64,000 bases of DNA from Ligula intestinalis (GCA_036362985.1 JAYGXS010000006.1:8347014-8411013), one strand, 5' to 3'; counted from the stretch's first letter, positions 10,008 to 21,654 are shown. Notes: generated from the letters alone by a model not told the origin. Numbers and translations: made by a program.

Positions 10008-10008
10008 T
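9147..10008 (+). mobile_element. C' LINE, 5'-truncated copy with (ATT)n tail
   Basis: The plus strand encodes the end of a C-type C-terminal domain (LPQINALLPVDRPYAARNS, then SRFFTSKYAFIWNNLPLDIR, then KLYKHLNLEEIKSLLSVSF; 9,155-9,478). It is followed by about 490 bp of 3' UTR and an (ATT)n tail. The 3' UTR matches 3,515-3,900 in reverse complement. It lies inside C1 and is in good condition over its short coding part. The minus-strand ORFs 9,223-9,540 and 9,413-9,628 are antisense shadows. Confidence 0.75.
9971..10008 (+). repeat. (ATT)n tail of the C' LINE
   Basis: About 12 uninterrupted ATT units directly follow the 3' UTR end 'gccccttgggccttaaata'. Short tandem repeats at the 3' terminus are typical of many non-LTR elements. 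Confidence 0.9.
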
Positions 10009-11808
10009 ACGAGACCGAAAAAGGGGCAACATTATTCTAAGATGAGAAGCATGAACATACAATAAAGTCTTCATTTTATTTCAGGAAGATCGAAATTATA
10101 AGAGATAAAGCCGCAAATGTGTGCGACTTTGGCTGCAATTCTATCGGCATGAGGATAAATGTCTAATTTATTGGTGTAGCTTAATCCTAGCTCCTTGATA
10201 CTGGAACATTCAATCATTTGGTAACCTTGAAAAATAACAGGTTGTGGCAGTCTTTCAGGCCCAAAGCACACGTATCGGCACTCAGAAGGTGAGAACTCCA
10301 TCTTCCATGTTGAGCTCCACGCCAAAAGAGCGTGCAGATCAGAATGAATTTGTTATAATCATCTCGCGGCCGTAAAGTGAGAGAAGGAGTATAAACACTT
10401 GATATCATCTGCATAAATATAAGATTGGGAGTGTTTAACACCCAATGAGATATCATTTATGTAACGCAAGAAGAGCAGAGGATCTAGCACGGTACCTTGA
10501 AGGACACCACTCAAAATTGCGCTTGGAGTAGAGTATGAGGATCCCACTAAGACATTTTTGTTGTCAATTTGAAAGATAAGATCTGATGAAGTCAGTAAGA
10601 GGACTACGAAATCCTAAAGCCTCTAGTTTGGCTAGGAGCCTCCTGTGAGGAACTTCATCGAATGCATTATTAAGGTCAAAATAGATAACTACCACAGATA
10701 GATGATCATTACGAAGAGGAGTAAGTAGATTTAGAAAAGACATGTGGCATGTTTCACAAGATCGGTCCAGTAAAAAACCATGATGTGAGGAGGTGAGAAT
10801 GTTATTGTTTATGCGGAAATCTGTAATTTTTTTGGCAATTCGTTTTTCAAAATGTTTAGCCAGAGAGGGTCTTTTATGACCACCGCGATAATCGTGAATA
10901 TCTGATCGGGAACCAGATTTAAATACGGGAATTATAATAGAAACTTTCCAGTAGTCCGGGAATAAGTCATTCTCAAGAAACACTGAAAATAACTTACTCA
11001 GTAAGGGTGGACAATCTCTTAATTGTTTGATGAGTGAGTTTGGAATATTATCAGTTCCTACCGGATGTGAATTTTTAAGACGACTTATTTCTTTTTGAAA
11101 CAAGCGGGTGAGAAATTAAGCGAACTAAGATTTCAATAACACAGCAGGGTGATTACAGTATTGGGTCTAGTATCGATGGCAAAGAACTTGGCGGTAAATG
11201 AATTTAGCAATGCTGCTTTCTCCAAATCCTCTGTAACAAAGTGATTGTTGCCATTGAGTAAGGGTGGAATTACTTTCTGAAGCTTAGCCGACAACTGAAG
11301 ACGGAACACTTGAGCAACAGATCTGGAAGAATTCGCATCACTTAATGCTGTGGCCTCTCTACACCTATCTCGTGCAAGCCTTATTTCAAGCGCTCATTCA
11401 AATATTTGCGCTATTCTTAAGTGAACTGATAAAGAGCTATTAGACGTATCCTTAAGTTGTTTTTATAATCTATTAAGTCTATTTTGGAGAAAATGTGGCA
11501 CAGTGGAAGAAGCTGAATTTGATTTAAAAATCTGAAGTGGGGTAAGAGCCTGACTATTTTCTGAAAAGTTTCGCCATAGCCTTTGGAAGAAGTATGGATC
11601 GTTAGTTGAAAATATGCTATGCCAATCTAGGGTACTTACGATATAATATACTAATTCATAGTTCATGTTACCAAAGTCAATGTGATTGCATGTTACATCG
11701 CGCTTTTTAGAAAGAGAGACTGGAAAACAACAATGAATTAAGGCATGGTCACTTGTGGAAATATCACGATGAAAATTCATAAAAAGAGGGTGGACATCAT
11801 TTGTAAAA
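10007..11808 (-). pseudogene. C1 LINE, RT and linker (third piece)
   Basis: Minus strand from 11,808: C-terminal EN and linker (STSDHALIHCCFPVSLS, then LQNRLNRL; 11,463-11,780), RT fingers (SHPVGTDNIPNSLIKQL, VSIIIPVFKSGSRSDIHDYRG), motif A as VIYFDLNNAFDEVPHRRLL (about 10,650), then after a frameshift motif B (LSGVLQGTVLDPLLF) and motif C YADD (about 10,410-10,420), then the thumb (WKMEFSPSECRYVCFGPERL). The expected RGV before the palm reads RGG, and motif A has N in place of the usual S/T-K context. At least two frameshifts (near 10,555 and 10,400) separate the parts. The upstream end is a 5' truncation near 11,808, where A'' sequence resumes. Confidence 0.78.
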
Positions 11809-12301
11809 ATTTAATATAATATGCTGTAATTTCTGGTCACTGAGACGCGCATTAGCTGCAACAAGCACTTCTTAAATGTATTCCAGTCCTTAGTGACATC
11901 CCCGGAGAAATGAAGACCCCAGTCTATTTTTGATGCCTCTGCTCTTTTTTGTGAGAAGTCGCCTCGCCATGCATTCGGCCTTCGTTCGTCTACTGTAGGG
12001 GGTAACAAGTAAAGACCATAGTCCCACGAAAGAACGGCGTGATCACTTCGACCTAGTGGAGGTAGGCAGCATACCTGGTCTATAGTGTCAAGATGTTTCA
12101 TGAAGACTAGATCCAAACAACTAGCCTGTTGCCCTGCACGTGCTGTAGTTGAAACTAGGACGTGTTCTGTGAGAAGGGTCTCAAGTGTTGTTTTTAGCAG
12201 ATGGTGATCGAAGGCATTTTAAGAACAATTGGCCCGCAAATTGTTCTAACATATGCTGGACGCATTGATGTCACCCATGATTACAACATTTCCAGCTATT
12301 G
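11809..12301 (-). pseudogene. A'' endonuclease fragment
   Basis: The minus strand shows the second half of an APE-type LINE endonuclease: VVIMGDINASS (about 12,270), ASCLDLVFMKHLDTIDQVCCLPPLGRSDHAVLSWDY (about 12,000-12,130, containing the catalytic SDH) and a linker (FSQKRAEASKIDWGLHFSG). The order matches A1 (GDFNAP, CLDLIFTKD, GKSDHTTLMWDY). Stops lie near 12,250. It is best read as the upstream part of the A'' copy at 4,681-5,915, split by C1. Its upper end meets the 5' end of A1 head to head. Confidence 0.7.
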
Positions 12302-12383
12302 TTAAGCAGGAAACCAATACTTAGATACTCATACCCGACGATTTTTTTTTTCAGCAGGATTTTTCCCCCGTGGAGCGGGAGAA

Positions 12384-13424
12384 ATGGAGATTGCTAAAAG
12401 TAGAACTCCACAGGAGATGCGAACTCGGCGAGAGCAATCTTCGAATTCTGAACGGGGAGATCGTCCATGTCCCAAGGTCACTCCTCTGGAGAAAGCCGAT
12501 AACACTAACAGCCTAGTTGGGATAGAAAACAGTCTGTCTCCATCAGCACCGACAGCCCCCTGCATGCAATCTCACACAAGAGGCAACCACCTGCATAAAG
12601 TGGTGAATAAGTCTAAATTGAGCTTTCTTTACACTAATGCCCAAAGTCTTCCCTCAAAAATTTATGAACTCAAGGCAGTACTTTCGGAGCGGAAACCTGA
12701 TGTAGTTGCCATAACGGAAACATGGCTGAAAGCAGAAATCGCGGATTCGGAGATTTCGATTCCAGCATACCAGCTTTTCTGCAAAGACCGCCAAAACCGA
12801 CAAGGAGGTGGGGTTGTCGTGTATGTCAGAACTGAAATCTCTGTTGTAGAAAGAGAACACTCTCTAGCCCTGGAGTATGAGTCCATCTGGTTAAAGATCA
12901 AGAAGGCGAATTCACAGAACCTTGAATTCCTGGCCTTTTACCGGCCACCAAACATGCTGAGCGGAGCCGACGACTCACTCCTTGGTCTGGTGAAAGAAGC
13001 TGCTAGCCACCAGGAGGTTTTCATCGTTGGTGACTTCAACGCCCCTGCAATTGAATGGAACAACCTGACAGTTGAGGCGGCGTCAACTTCCTTTAGTTCC
13101 AAATTAATGGATCTCACGCTTGACCTGTCTCTAGATCAGAACGTTAAGGGCATAACCAGATTTCGAGAAAACCAGCGGGCTACTTGTTTGGATCTCATTT
13201 TCACGAAGGATTCGTCCTACATAGATGAAGTTCATTCAAGTGCTCCACTCGGTAAGAGTGATCATACGACGCTAATGTGGGATTACTTACTCCATACTCA
13301 ACGGCTGAGGAAAACGGAGGACCAGCCAAACATATGGAAGGCAGATTTCAATTCAATGAAGAATGCACTATCGACCGTGAATTGTGACTGCCTACTCAAG
13401 GGGGATCCGGAGGAGGATTGGTGA
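12384..13424 (+). pseudogene. A1 APE-type endonuclease domain
   Basis: 346 codons from an ATG at 12,384 in the first 90 bp of the element. The first 75 residues are charged and unrecognised. From about residue 78 the exonuclease/endonuclease/phosphatase fold is clear: LSFLYTNAQSLPSKI (catalytic Asn), VVAITETWL (catalytic Glu), GGGVVVYV, FIVGDFNAPAIEWNN (Asp and Asn), CLDLIFTKD and GKSDHTTLMWDY (Ser-Asp-His). This domain nicks target DNA to prime reverse transcription. A TGA at 13,422 ends the frame early: the following codons still read as linker (KRVALDLLKRFCP, PAWLTRDLNRQLKKKNRKCK), so in the source element EN and RT were probably one long frame. All visible catalytic residues are present. 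Confidence 0.85.
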
Positions 13425-13996
13425 TCACTCAAGAGGGTTGCATTAGATCTGCTTAAGCGCTTTTGTCCGGTCAAGGTACACAAGACGACTAGTCGTCCTG
13501 CCTGGTTGACGAGAGACCTTAACAGGCAACTGAAGAAGAAGAATAGGAAATGTAAGTTATTCAGGAAAACTGGGTCGCCAGTACACCTCGAGGAATTCCG
13601 ACGCCAAAGAAATGCAGTAAAAAAATCAATTCGCTAGGCCAGGAAAAACTATGAATCAAGAATCCTCCAACAAGCCGAAGATAAGCCCAACATCCTATTT
13701 CCTTATATTAACAGTAGATTATAAAAAAGGATCCAGTCACAGTTTATAAGGATGATGATGGCGGAGAAGTCGTTGAGAATGACGAGAAAGCCGATTACTG
13801 TAGCCGGTTCTTTGCCTCTGTATTCACTAGGGAAACCGAGCTTCATTTTGATAATGCCAACAGTGCTGTTGCAAACGCCGGTCCGGCACTTCATTCTCTA
13901 TTATTTCCAACATCTGTAGTTGAGAGGGAGCTGCCGAGCCTCAAAGAAGCAAAGTCATCCGGTCCAGACAATAAACCAGCCAAGTTCTTGTAAGAA
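13425..13996 (+). pseudogene. A1 linker between EN and RT, broken
   Basis: Translation continues in the EN frame past stops at 13,422, about 13,636 and 13,721, then shifts frame near 13,725 and reads VYKDDDGGEVVENDEKADYCSRFF and VVERELPSLKEAKSSGPDN, the usual segment before CR1 RT. A TAA at 13,991 interrupts AKFL/ELASEL. The minus-strand ORF 13,703-13,894 is a shadow. Confidence 0.75.
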
Positions 13997-15484
13997 TTGG
14001 CAAGCGAACTCTCAGAGCTCCTAGCACATATCTTTCGTTCTTCATTTGAACTAGGAAAACTGCCATCTGAATGGAAAATGGCAAATATTTACCCGATATA
14101 CAAGGGCGGAGCCCGAAAGAAGGTTAACGATTACCGGCCCGTCAGCCTAACTTGCATTTGCTGTAAGGTGATGGAAACGATAATTAAGAAGACGACAATG
14201 GAGTTCTTGGAGGAGAACAATCTACTGTCAGGGCTCCAACACGGCTTCAGAAAGAACCATTCCTGCCTTTCCAGCCTTCTACTCTCCACTGAGCAGTGGA
14301 CTTGCGCACTAGATGAAGATGGTAAGGTTGACGTCATCTATACGGACTTCAAGAAGGCATTCGACAGTGTCTCACATAAGCGTCTAATGTATAAATTGTC
14401 AGAAATTGGCATAAGAGGAAACCTGCTGGCATGGATCACAGATTTTCTCACAGGGCGATCGCAAACTGTGTGCATCGGTGACTCAAATTCAAGCCCTACA
14501 TATGTTCTGAGTGGCGTCCCCCAAGGCTCTGTCTTAGGGCCACTGCTCTTCCTTATCTATATCAACGACTGTGTCAACGACCTGGGTTGCAGTGCTATCA
14601 TGTTTGCCGACGACGTCAAACTCTGGAGAGCCATCAGGTCTGACGCCGATAGGAAAGTGCTTCAAGAGAGTCTTAATCGACTTAGCTGCTGGTCTGCTCG
14701 TTGGCTTTTAAACTTCAAAATTAGTAAGTGTGTGGTTTTAAGACTCCGTACTAGAAGGACTGATGAGGAGAACGATTTCTTCCAATACCTCCTCGATGGG
14801 CAACCGCTTTCAAATGTGAACGAACAAAAGGATCTGGGTGTTCTAATAAATTCCTCACTCAAACCATCTACTTAGTATGTAAAGGCAGCTAAACGCGCGA
14901 CACAGGTGCTGTTTGCGATAAGGCGGGGATTCGTAAACATTGACAAGGAGCTCTTCAGGAAAACCTACGGAGCGTTTGTTCGGTCCCACCTGGAGTATGC
15001 TGTCCAGGCCTGGCGTCCGTGGTTCAAGAGGGATTACCTGCACCTGGAACGAGTGCAGGCGAGGGCTACGAAGATGGTCAAGAATCTTAGTCATCTGCCT
15101 TATGAAGACAGACTGACCGAACTTGATCTTTTCCCTCTCAATTATAGGCAACTCCGCGGGGACCTCATACAAACCTACCGAATTGTTAGAGGCCAAGACT
15201 GTGCCCTAGAATTTGATGATTTCTTCGAATTGGCTCGGACTGACCATCTGCGAGGTCATCTTTTTAAACTACAGAGGAAACCGGCCCGTATTGACGTTCG
15301 ACGAAACGCCTTCTCGCAGAGGGTCATTGGAGCGTGGAACGGACTCCCGGAATATGTGGTCCTCTCAGATACTGTTGACATTTTTAAACACAAACTTGAT
15401 TCTCATTTGCTGAGAAACTGTGGCAGATATAATGAACAAAGTGTCAGTAGCAGCACCTTGCAACTGGCTCACACTTATCGCTGA
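13997..15484 (+). pseudogene. A1 reverse transcriptase and C-terminal domain, one stop
   Basis: One continuous frame of about 495 codons, broken only by a TAG at 14,873. RT: WKMANIYPIYKGG, DYRPVSLTCICCKVME, motif A as VIYTDFKKAFDSVSHKRL (about 14,335), motif B SGVPQGSVLGPLLFLIYINDC (about 14,510-14,575), motif C FADD (14,603-14,614), then the thumb (SARWLLNFKISKCVVL). After the stop: FAIRRGFVNIDKELFRKTYGAFVR, HLEYAVQAWRPW, ERVQARATKMV and a cysteine-free tail ending near 15,484. The Phe of FADD is common in CR1-like RTs. It has the highest-quality RT after B1. The frame is preceded by a TAA and has no credible own start. Confidence 0.87.
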
Positions 15485-15618
15485 TGTTAAGCCTACATTT
15501 GTACATTTGTATTATGTAGTATTGTTACGGTGGACCTATTATGCGATTTTGGTTATGAATAGGGAGCTCAAGGGTGAAAGCCTTCTTCCCTTAATAAAGT
15601 GACTTAAAGTGACTTAAC

Positions 15619-16140
15619 ATTAGGTCGACTTCCTATCTCCTTTATGCACACCAGTAAACGCACATCTGTATCACTGTTTGTCCGCGGTGGTCGGTAGATG
15701 GTCACGGCTTCCAGGGACTGCGACGCTTGTGGCTTAATTGTCACCCAAATAGCCTCCATACCATTGGTAATCATTCCAGGCCTCTCGCACACACTTAATT
15801 CGTTCTTTAGATACATCGCAACTCCTCCACCATGGCATTCCACTCGGTCTCGTCTAAATAGTTGGTATCCGCATAGCGCTTTTTCTGAATCACTGATGGT
15901 CCGTGGCAGCCAGGTTTATTTTATTGCTATAACATCAGGGGACCCATCGGCTATCTGTATTCGAAGTTCATCAAATTTCGAGAAAAAACTCTGAGCGTTA
16001 GTATACGGACATTTAAGCCGACGAGACTCCCTAGTGTCCACTGCGTTTTGGGGCGAGTTTGCCAGTACAACTGGACAACAGCCGTCATCAGGATTGACTG
16101 CTTCCACAGCACTATGGTAGTTTGCTGTATTATTTGGTCA
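15619..16140 (-). pseudogene. Family-A endonuclease fragment (third lineage)
   Basis: Minus strand: RRLKCPYTNAQSFFSKFDEL (catalytic Asn; about 15,975-16,025), PDVIAIK followed by a stop where the ETWL motif should be, then ECHGGGVAMYLKNELSVCERPG and MEAIWVTIKPQ, then VTIYRPPRTNSDTD (15,604-15,843). It ends abruptly before the GDFN motif, at the 3' end of A1, so A1 probably inserted there. It differs from A1 at many residues and belongs to an older branch. Confidence 0.7.
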
Positions 16141-16670
16141 CTAAAGATAGCCAGATTGTTCTCTCCAGCGTTCACTCCCCCGTAGTTCCGCCACCAATTC
16201 TCGGCGTTTGTGACGTTCCGCTGGAGAATAGTCTGGAAGATATAAACATATATGGAAAATAATTTGATATAAATATAACATCCTCATATACAAAGGGAGC
16301 TTTTCAGGGTTCAGAAATTGTGTGTTTGGGAAGTAGATGGATAACAATGACTTTGTACCTTTTAAAGTTAGGTGTTTGCGCAATTTGACTTTAAAAACTG
16401 CTAAGCTGGATGACATCCTAATTTCGAGGGGAATCTTATTCCAGAGGAAGGCATATATGGTGGCAAAAAACGAGAATGGTTCGATGTGGTGTTAAAGGGC
16501 GTTGCAATTACCCTGCAGGAATTACCAGTAGCATAATTATTATCCGCGGAATTAAAACTATTGATCTGTGGGAGGTTAGAGCTAGAGTTAACGCGAAAAA
16601 GGAAGCAGAGGCCCGCTTCAAGTCTTCTAACCCAAAGGCATGTCTTGTTTGCTAACTGACATTTCTCCGC
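16141..16670 (-). mobile_element. C' LINE C-terminal-domain fragment
   Basis: Minus strand: KCQLANKTCLWVRRLEAGLCFLFRVN (about 16,590-16,670), LPQINSFNSADNNYATGNS, TTSNHSRFLPPYM, then LAVFKVKLRKHLTLKGTKSLLSIYFPNTQ (16,300-16,410). Frames are shifted. The upper end stops at the same codon region (just before CQLAN) as the copies at 2,385 and 4,341, again replaced by another element's 3' tail. Confidence 0.7.
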
Positions 16671-17090
16671 ATAATAAAAGTTGTATATTGAAGGCCCAAT
16701 GGGCCTCATCAATACACCAAAAATTCGATAGCACGAAGTTCTAGAAATAATTGGTTTAACAAACAATATCAGTAGTCTATAGCTTTAAGACGAGTATAAC
16801 TGTTTAGAAGCGAATTTGTTGGATTCAAAAAAAAATGAATATAGCAGTGTCATGCGGAAAGTGAAATTCATAGGCACACACAGATGAGCCACATTGTTAT
16901 CTGTATTCTGACTATGTATTCTGATACCCACTGCCTCTGTTAGTAGGGGGGCTTTGAAGCAAACTCAGTCGAATCTGAGCATGGGGCAGAACAATAGGTG
17001 TTAACTAAACATTATTGGTATAGATGGGTTCCCGGCACCATACTCGGGTTCCCAAACCGGTGCGGCATAATAGAACACAGGGAACCCACC
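16671..17090 (-). mobile_element. 3' end of an unclassified C-related LINE
   Basis: It opens with a short AAT-rich remnant and 'ttgtatattgaaggccc', the reverse complement of the C' 3' terminus near 9,945-9,970. The rest, to about 17,090, does not match the other copies well and has no coding signal. Confidence 0.4.
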
Positions 17091-19545
17091 AGTTTATGAT
17101 AATGATGGGCACCGCCGTATGAGATCCAAAAGTCGGTCAAATCTACAAGACTATCGTTGGGGATGTCTGAGATGCGACTAAATATAAGGCCCTGATGATG
17201 GTTGATGACCAGTGAAACGAAAGCCGTCAAGACTGCGTCCTGATTCCAGGGGACATGAGTCAGAGAAAGGTAGTTTCAAGAAGGGATCCTAAATTCCCGT
17301 TGGTACTTTCTCGGGATCTTGGAGAAAACTGCCCGGAACAGATGAGCAAAACAAAATGTTAATAGATTCACTGTTAAGATTAATGTGCAGTCTTCGCTGG
17401 AATGTGCATAGACTAGTCAACGCCCGAATATCAATTGGCAAATTATTCCAAAGATAGCTATACCTAGAAGCGAAAATAGAGATCATTTAGAAGTGAAAGA
17501 AGCAGGAGTAGGTATAATCAACGTTGTATTTCTTAGGTTGTGTGGGCGAGTAACGGGAGTAAGGGCAGAAATCTTGGTGAGATTTGAACTATTATAAGAA
17601 ATATTGGACCGAAGGAGAGCGAATATATTTCGAGTAAACACCCTCTGTACATTTTCAACCTAACCGCGGTCAGAAGCATTCATTAGACCAAAGAGGGGAC
17701 AACGGTATTCTAGGATTAGTAGAATATGCATGCGATACAGTTTAAACTTTATTTCCAACAGGGAGAAATTATGTGATCTAAAACCAAATATCTGTGCAGC
17801 CTTCGTAGATATTCGATCTGCATAAGCCGACAACGCTAGTTTACTTGTGAAGCTTAGACCTTATTCTTTTATGGTGGATCTTACTAACAATGGAGTTTTT
17901 GATAGATTAGGGGACGAGGCAGCTTGGCAGTACTGAAACACATGAAAACACAGAAAATTTTATCTGCCAGGTAGCACTCCAATGGGAGACGGTAAGCAGG
18001 TCCGCGTTTATTTTACTGACGCATATATTGGCTGTATCCTTATAACATGTGTATATGCATTTGATGTCATCTGCATAAATGAGATGAAGATGAATGAAGA
18101 GTAAAGGACCCAAGGCAGTTCCTTCAAAAAAGCCACTCATGATCAGCTGACCAGTGGAGTAACTGAAACTTACTAGGACCTTCTGGCTGTGGTTAGACAA
18201 GTAGGAACCGATGAAGTCGAGGAGAGGGGGACGGATGCCAATGGCTTCCAGTTTTACCAGAAGCCGTCTGTGCGGTACATTGTCGAAGGCATTGCTCAGG
18301 CCAAATTAGATAACAACCACGGATTGCCACTCGTTACATAGGGAAGTGACATTATTAATAAAAAGTTATAATCTTTTCAAGAAGTTTGGCTATTGCCGGG
18401 GTTTAATGAAAACCTCCGCAGTTACGTTCGTCAAAAGGAGATTCTGACTTAACGACTGGAAGAATAACGGATGTTTTCCAAGAATCAGGGAAAAAATCCG
18501 TTTAAGAGACAGACTGAAAATATATGGCTAAGCAATTTGGGAAGGGTTGACACTCTTTTAATAACTGAGTTTGGAATACTGTCAGTTTTTGAAGAGTGCG
18601 AGTTTTATATGCAAACGAATTAATTCTATACTGAAATCAATGTTCCAGAGAGTATTTTCTAAGTATGGTTTAAACGACGAGACCGGTTGGATTCTGTAGT
18701 AAGATGCTTTTCAAAAAATGCAGTAAACATTTTAGCCTTTTCAGACTTATCGAGTTTACATGTTTTCTTTCAATTTTTAACGGGGTTATTTCAGTATCTC
18801 GTTGAGTGGATGAGCAAAGATTGCACACTTGTGCAGCCAATCTCACACAGTTTAACTCGCTCAGTGCGCAAGATTCCCTGTGTTAGTCAGGCGCTAGACG
18901 AATCCTGGATGCAAATTCGAAGATCTCTGCGATCCTTAGATGCACAGGCAGCAAACTATTATAGCGATCGTTCAACTGTCTCCTCAATTTTTTCAGTCTT
19001 CGCAAAAGAAAGTGAGAGCTGGTCGATTCTGGTGCGTAGGGAATCACAATTATAGTGTTCACAAATTCCAGCAATTTATTAGAAATGAACGACATGAGTT
19101 CAAAAAGATATGCAGCGTCCTTTGTGGAGGAGAGACTCTGCCTATCTATTCAGTCAAGAAAATTGTTGATTAAGCTTATAGTTGCGAGTTCATAAGCATG
19201 ATATGTACGACCAGCAGAAGGCTTTTTTCGTAGAAGGAAGCGACTTAATGTATGATCACTTTGGAAGATGTCCTCTTTAAAATCAACGTAGAGGGGAGCA
19301 ATACCGTTTTTAAAAATCAGATATCAGTTGAGACCTGTTAGAAAAATTAATGGCCTCTAGGAAATTTTGAAGTCCAGGTGAACTTTAGTTTGTAAGTCAG
19401 TCAATTTTGGGAAATTAAAATCTCCAGCAATAATTTTTACTTCAAAAGTGGACTCTGTAATGACCTTGAATATTTCACAAAGAGTGGCATCTTCTTCAGA
19501 TGAAGAATAAGGATGATTATATACGCATCCGATAATCACCTTTAT
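17091..19545 (-). pseudogene. C2: 5'-truncated C LINE, decayed
   Basis: Minus strand from 19,545: EN part (IIGCVYNHPYSSSEED, then VKIIAGDFNFPKLTDLQ; about 19,395-19,540), linker (LRRLKKLRRQLNDRYNSLLP, about 18,970), RT fingers with frameshifts (18,200-18,660), motif B reading FFEGTALGPLLF and YADD (about 18,070), with about 12 expected residues missing between them, thumb, and C-terminal domain (YLWNNLPIDIRALTSLCTFQRRLHINLN, about 17,380-17,470). The 3' UTR runs to about 17,091. Several stops and frameshifts make it dead. It stands head to tail with C3 on the same strand. Confidence 0.75.
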
Positions 19546-20159
19546 ATTAATTCATATTCACTAACATATCGTCGTTTTAAAATAGTAGTCAACGCATGGT
19601 GAACAAAGGAGGAAGCAGTGAAAAACACTCCTACCATTTAAGCTGGGGCGGGGTTCAGCGAACCCCTGCTTGAAAAAAACAAAACGTTGGAGAATAAAAC
19701 TGCTTCAAAAATATTAAGGGGGTTGGTTGAGAGGATTGATTGTAGTGCAAATGAGACAGGACTGTTGATGAGAACGAATGAGGGATTGGAAACGCTTCTT
19801 GTAATTGGAGAAATCATATAACAGCAGAGGCTGTCATTCACCATTGTTACACCACCCGACTGCCTTCATGATCAACCATCAGGGAGATGAGACCGGAGAA
19901 AGCCATCGTGGACAACAGAGTCAGGAAGATGAGGGAACGGCAGAAGTCACCTGATCATCAACGAAACGCCGGAGATGTGACCTTGTAGACTGCGGAGTTT
20001 AGCGACGAGCTGGCGAAAATAGCAGAACCGCCACGAGCATGACTAAAGACCATGAAGCATATCGTCAGGGTTGTAAAACGGTGAATGAAGAAAACGGCAA
20101 CGATGACTGGACAGAGAAGTGCACGAAACATCGTTGCAAATATCACTCAAAGGAGGAAG

Positions 20160-20971
20160 AAATAGACATGTATGGAAAAAATTTGATATCAACATAACCA
20201 CCTCAGATACCAGGGGACCCTTTACAAAGTTCAAAAGTTGTGTGTTTGGGAAGGAGACGGATAACAAGGACTTTATATATTCCGAAGTTAAGTGTTTGCG
20301 TAATTTGACTTAAAAAACTGCAAAGTTCGATGACAGCATAATTTCGAGGGGAATATTATTCCAGAGGAAGCATATTTGGAGGCAAAGAAGTGAGAATGGT
20401 TCGAAGTGGAGCTTAAGGGGGGTGTAATAATCCTGGAGGAATTACGAGTGGCATAAGGTCTATCTGCGGGAATGAGAGCGTTGATTCTTGGAAGGTAAGG
20501 GGTATAGTTAACGCGAAAGAGAAAACAGGGGCCCGCTTCGAGTCTTCTGACCCAAAGAAATGTCATGTTCACTAACTGACATCTCTCCGTATAAGAAAGA
20601 GTGGATCGAGGAAGAGCGAATATTTTGCGAGTAAAAACCCTCTGTAAATTTTCAATCTTACTGCGGTCCGAAGCATTCATTAGACCAAAGAGGGGACAGT
20701 CGTATTCTAGGATGGGTAGAACATACATGCGATAAAGTGTTAACTTTATTTCCAGCAGGAAAATATTGTGTGATATAAAACCACATATTTGTGCAGCCTT
20801 CGCAGATATTCGATCCACATGAGGCGAAAATGCTAGTTTATTTGTGTAGCTTAGACCTAAGTCTTGTATAGTGGATCGCTCTAAAAGTGGACTATTTTGA
20901 AAGACTAGGGGACGAGGAAGCTTGGCGGGACCGAAACACATGAAACTACACTTAGATGGAGAGAATTCCAT
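20160..20971 (-). pseudogene. C3 thumb and C-terminal domain
   Basis: The frame 20,288-20,971 reads MEFSPSKCSFMCFGPAKLPR (thumb), LGLSYTNKLAFSPHVDRI, MYVLPILEYDCPLFGLMNASDRSKIENLQRVFTRKIF, CQLVNMTFLWVRRLEAGPCFLFRVN and INALIPADRPYATRNSSRII. A frame change then leads to IKSLLSVSFPNTQLLNFVKGP near 20,230. Function of this domain in LINEs is poorly defined; it follows RT in CR1/jockey-like elements. The plus-strand ORF 20,119-20,313 is its antisense. Confidence 0.75.
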
Positions 20972-21625
20972 CTGCCAGGTAGCACTCCAACGTGAGAGTG
21001 TACGTAGGTCGTGATCAGCTGAGCAGTGGAGTAACTATTAACTAATAGGACCTTCTGGCTGCGGTTAGAGAAGTAGGAACCGATGAAGTCGAGGAGAGGG
21101 GGACGGATGCCAATGGCTTCTAATTTTACCAGAAGCCGTCTGTGCGGATCCTTGTCGAAGGCTTTGCTCAGGTCAAAGTAGATAACAACCAAGGATTGCT
21201 GCTCGTTACGGAGGGAAGTGTCGTGGTTAAAAAAAGCTAAGTGACACGTCTCGCATGATCTTCCGATTAGAAAACCATGCTGCGAGTCACTTAAAAGCTT
21301 ATTTTTTTAGGCAAAAGTCGAGAATTTGGTTAAAAATTATCTTCTCCAGAAGTTTAGCTAGGGCCGGCGTTTTATGAACACCGCGGTAGTTATTAATGTC
21401 TGAACGAGATCCTGATTTAAAGACTGGAAGAATAATGGATGTCTTCCAAGTGTCAGGAAAGTAACCATTTAAGAGATAGACTGAAAATATATGGCTGAGT
21501 AATTTTGGAAATGTCGACACTCTTTTGATAACCAAATTGGAAATACCATCAGTTCCCGAAGAGTGTGAGTATTTTAAACAAATTATCTGCTCACGAATTA
21601 ATTCTATGGAGAAATCAATGTTCAA
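20972..21625 (-). pseudogene. C3 reverse transcriptase with motif B-C deletion
   Basis: Minus strand: SIELIREQIICLKYSHSSGT and DGISNLVIKRV, then TSIILPVFKSGSRSDINNYRG, KTPALAKLLEKIIFNQILDF (21,299-21,625), then after a frameshift motif A VVIYFDLSKAFDKDPHRRLL (about 21,145-21,192) and FIGSYFSNRSQKVLLVNSYS. Directly after STAQLIT (near 21,010-21,030) the sequence jumps to the thumb (GRWNSLHLS), so GxxQG and YADD are absent. The RT cannot be active. Confidence 0.75.
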
Positions 21626-21654
21626 TGATTGAAACGACGGAACCGGTTCAGATT

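Larger units (their letters stand above)
12302..15618 (+). mobile_element. A1: near full-length family-A (CR1-like) LINE
   Basis: This is the best-preserved whole element in the window, about 3.3 kb. It has a 5' UTR whose start matches two other copies near 32.2 kb, an EN frame, an RT frame with C-terminal domain, a short 3' UTR and a 10-bp terminal tandem repeat (AAAGTGACTT twice, near 15,596-15,616). Damage is light: stops at 13,422, about 13,636, 13,721, 13,991 and 14,873, and one frame change near 13,725. The orientation is opposite to the flanking A'' pieces on both sides. Confidence 0.85.

Noticed and set aside
12654..12901. Minus-strand ORFs of 68 and 79 codons
   Set aside because: They are antisense to the A1 endonuclease frame, which carries clear EN motifs on the plus strand.
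20119..20313. Plus-strand ORF of 64 codons
   Set aside because: Antisense of the C3 C-terminal domain; the same pattern recurs antisense at 9,223-9,540.
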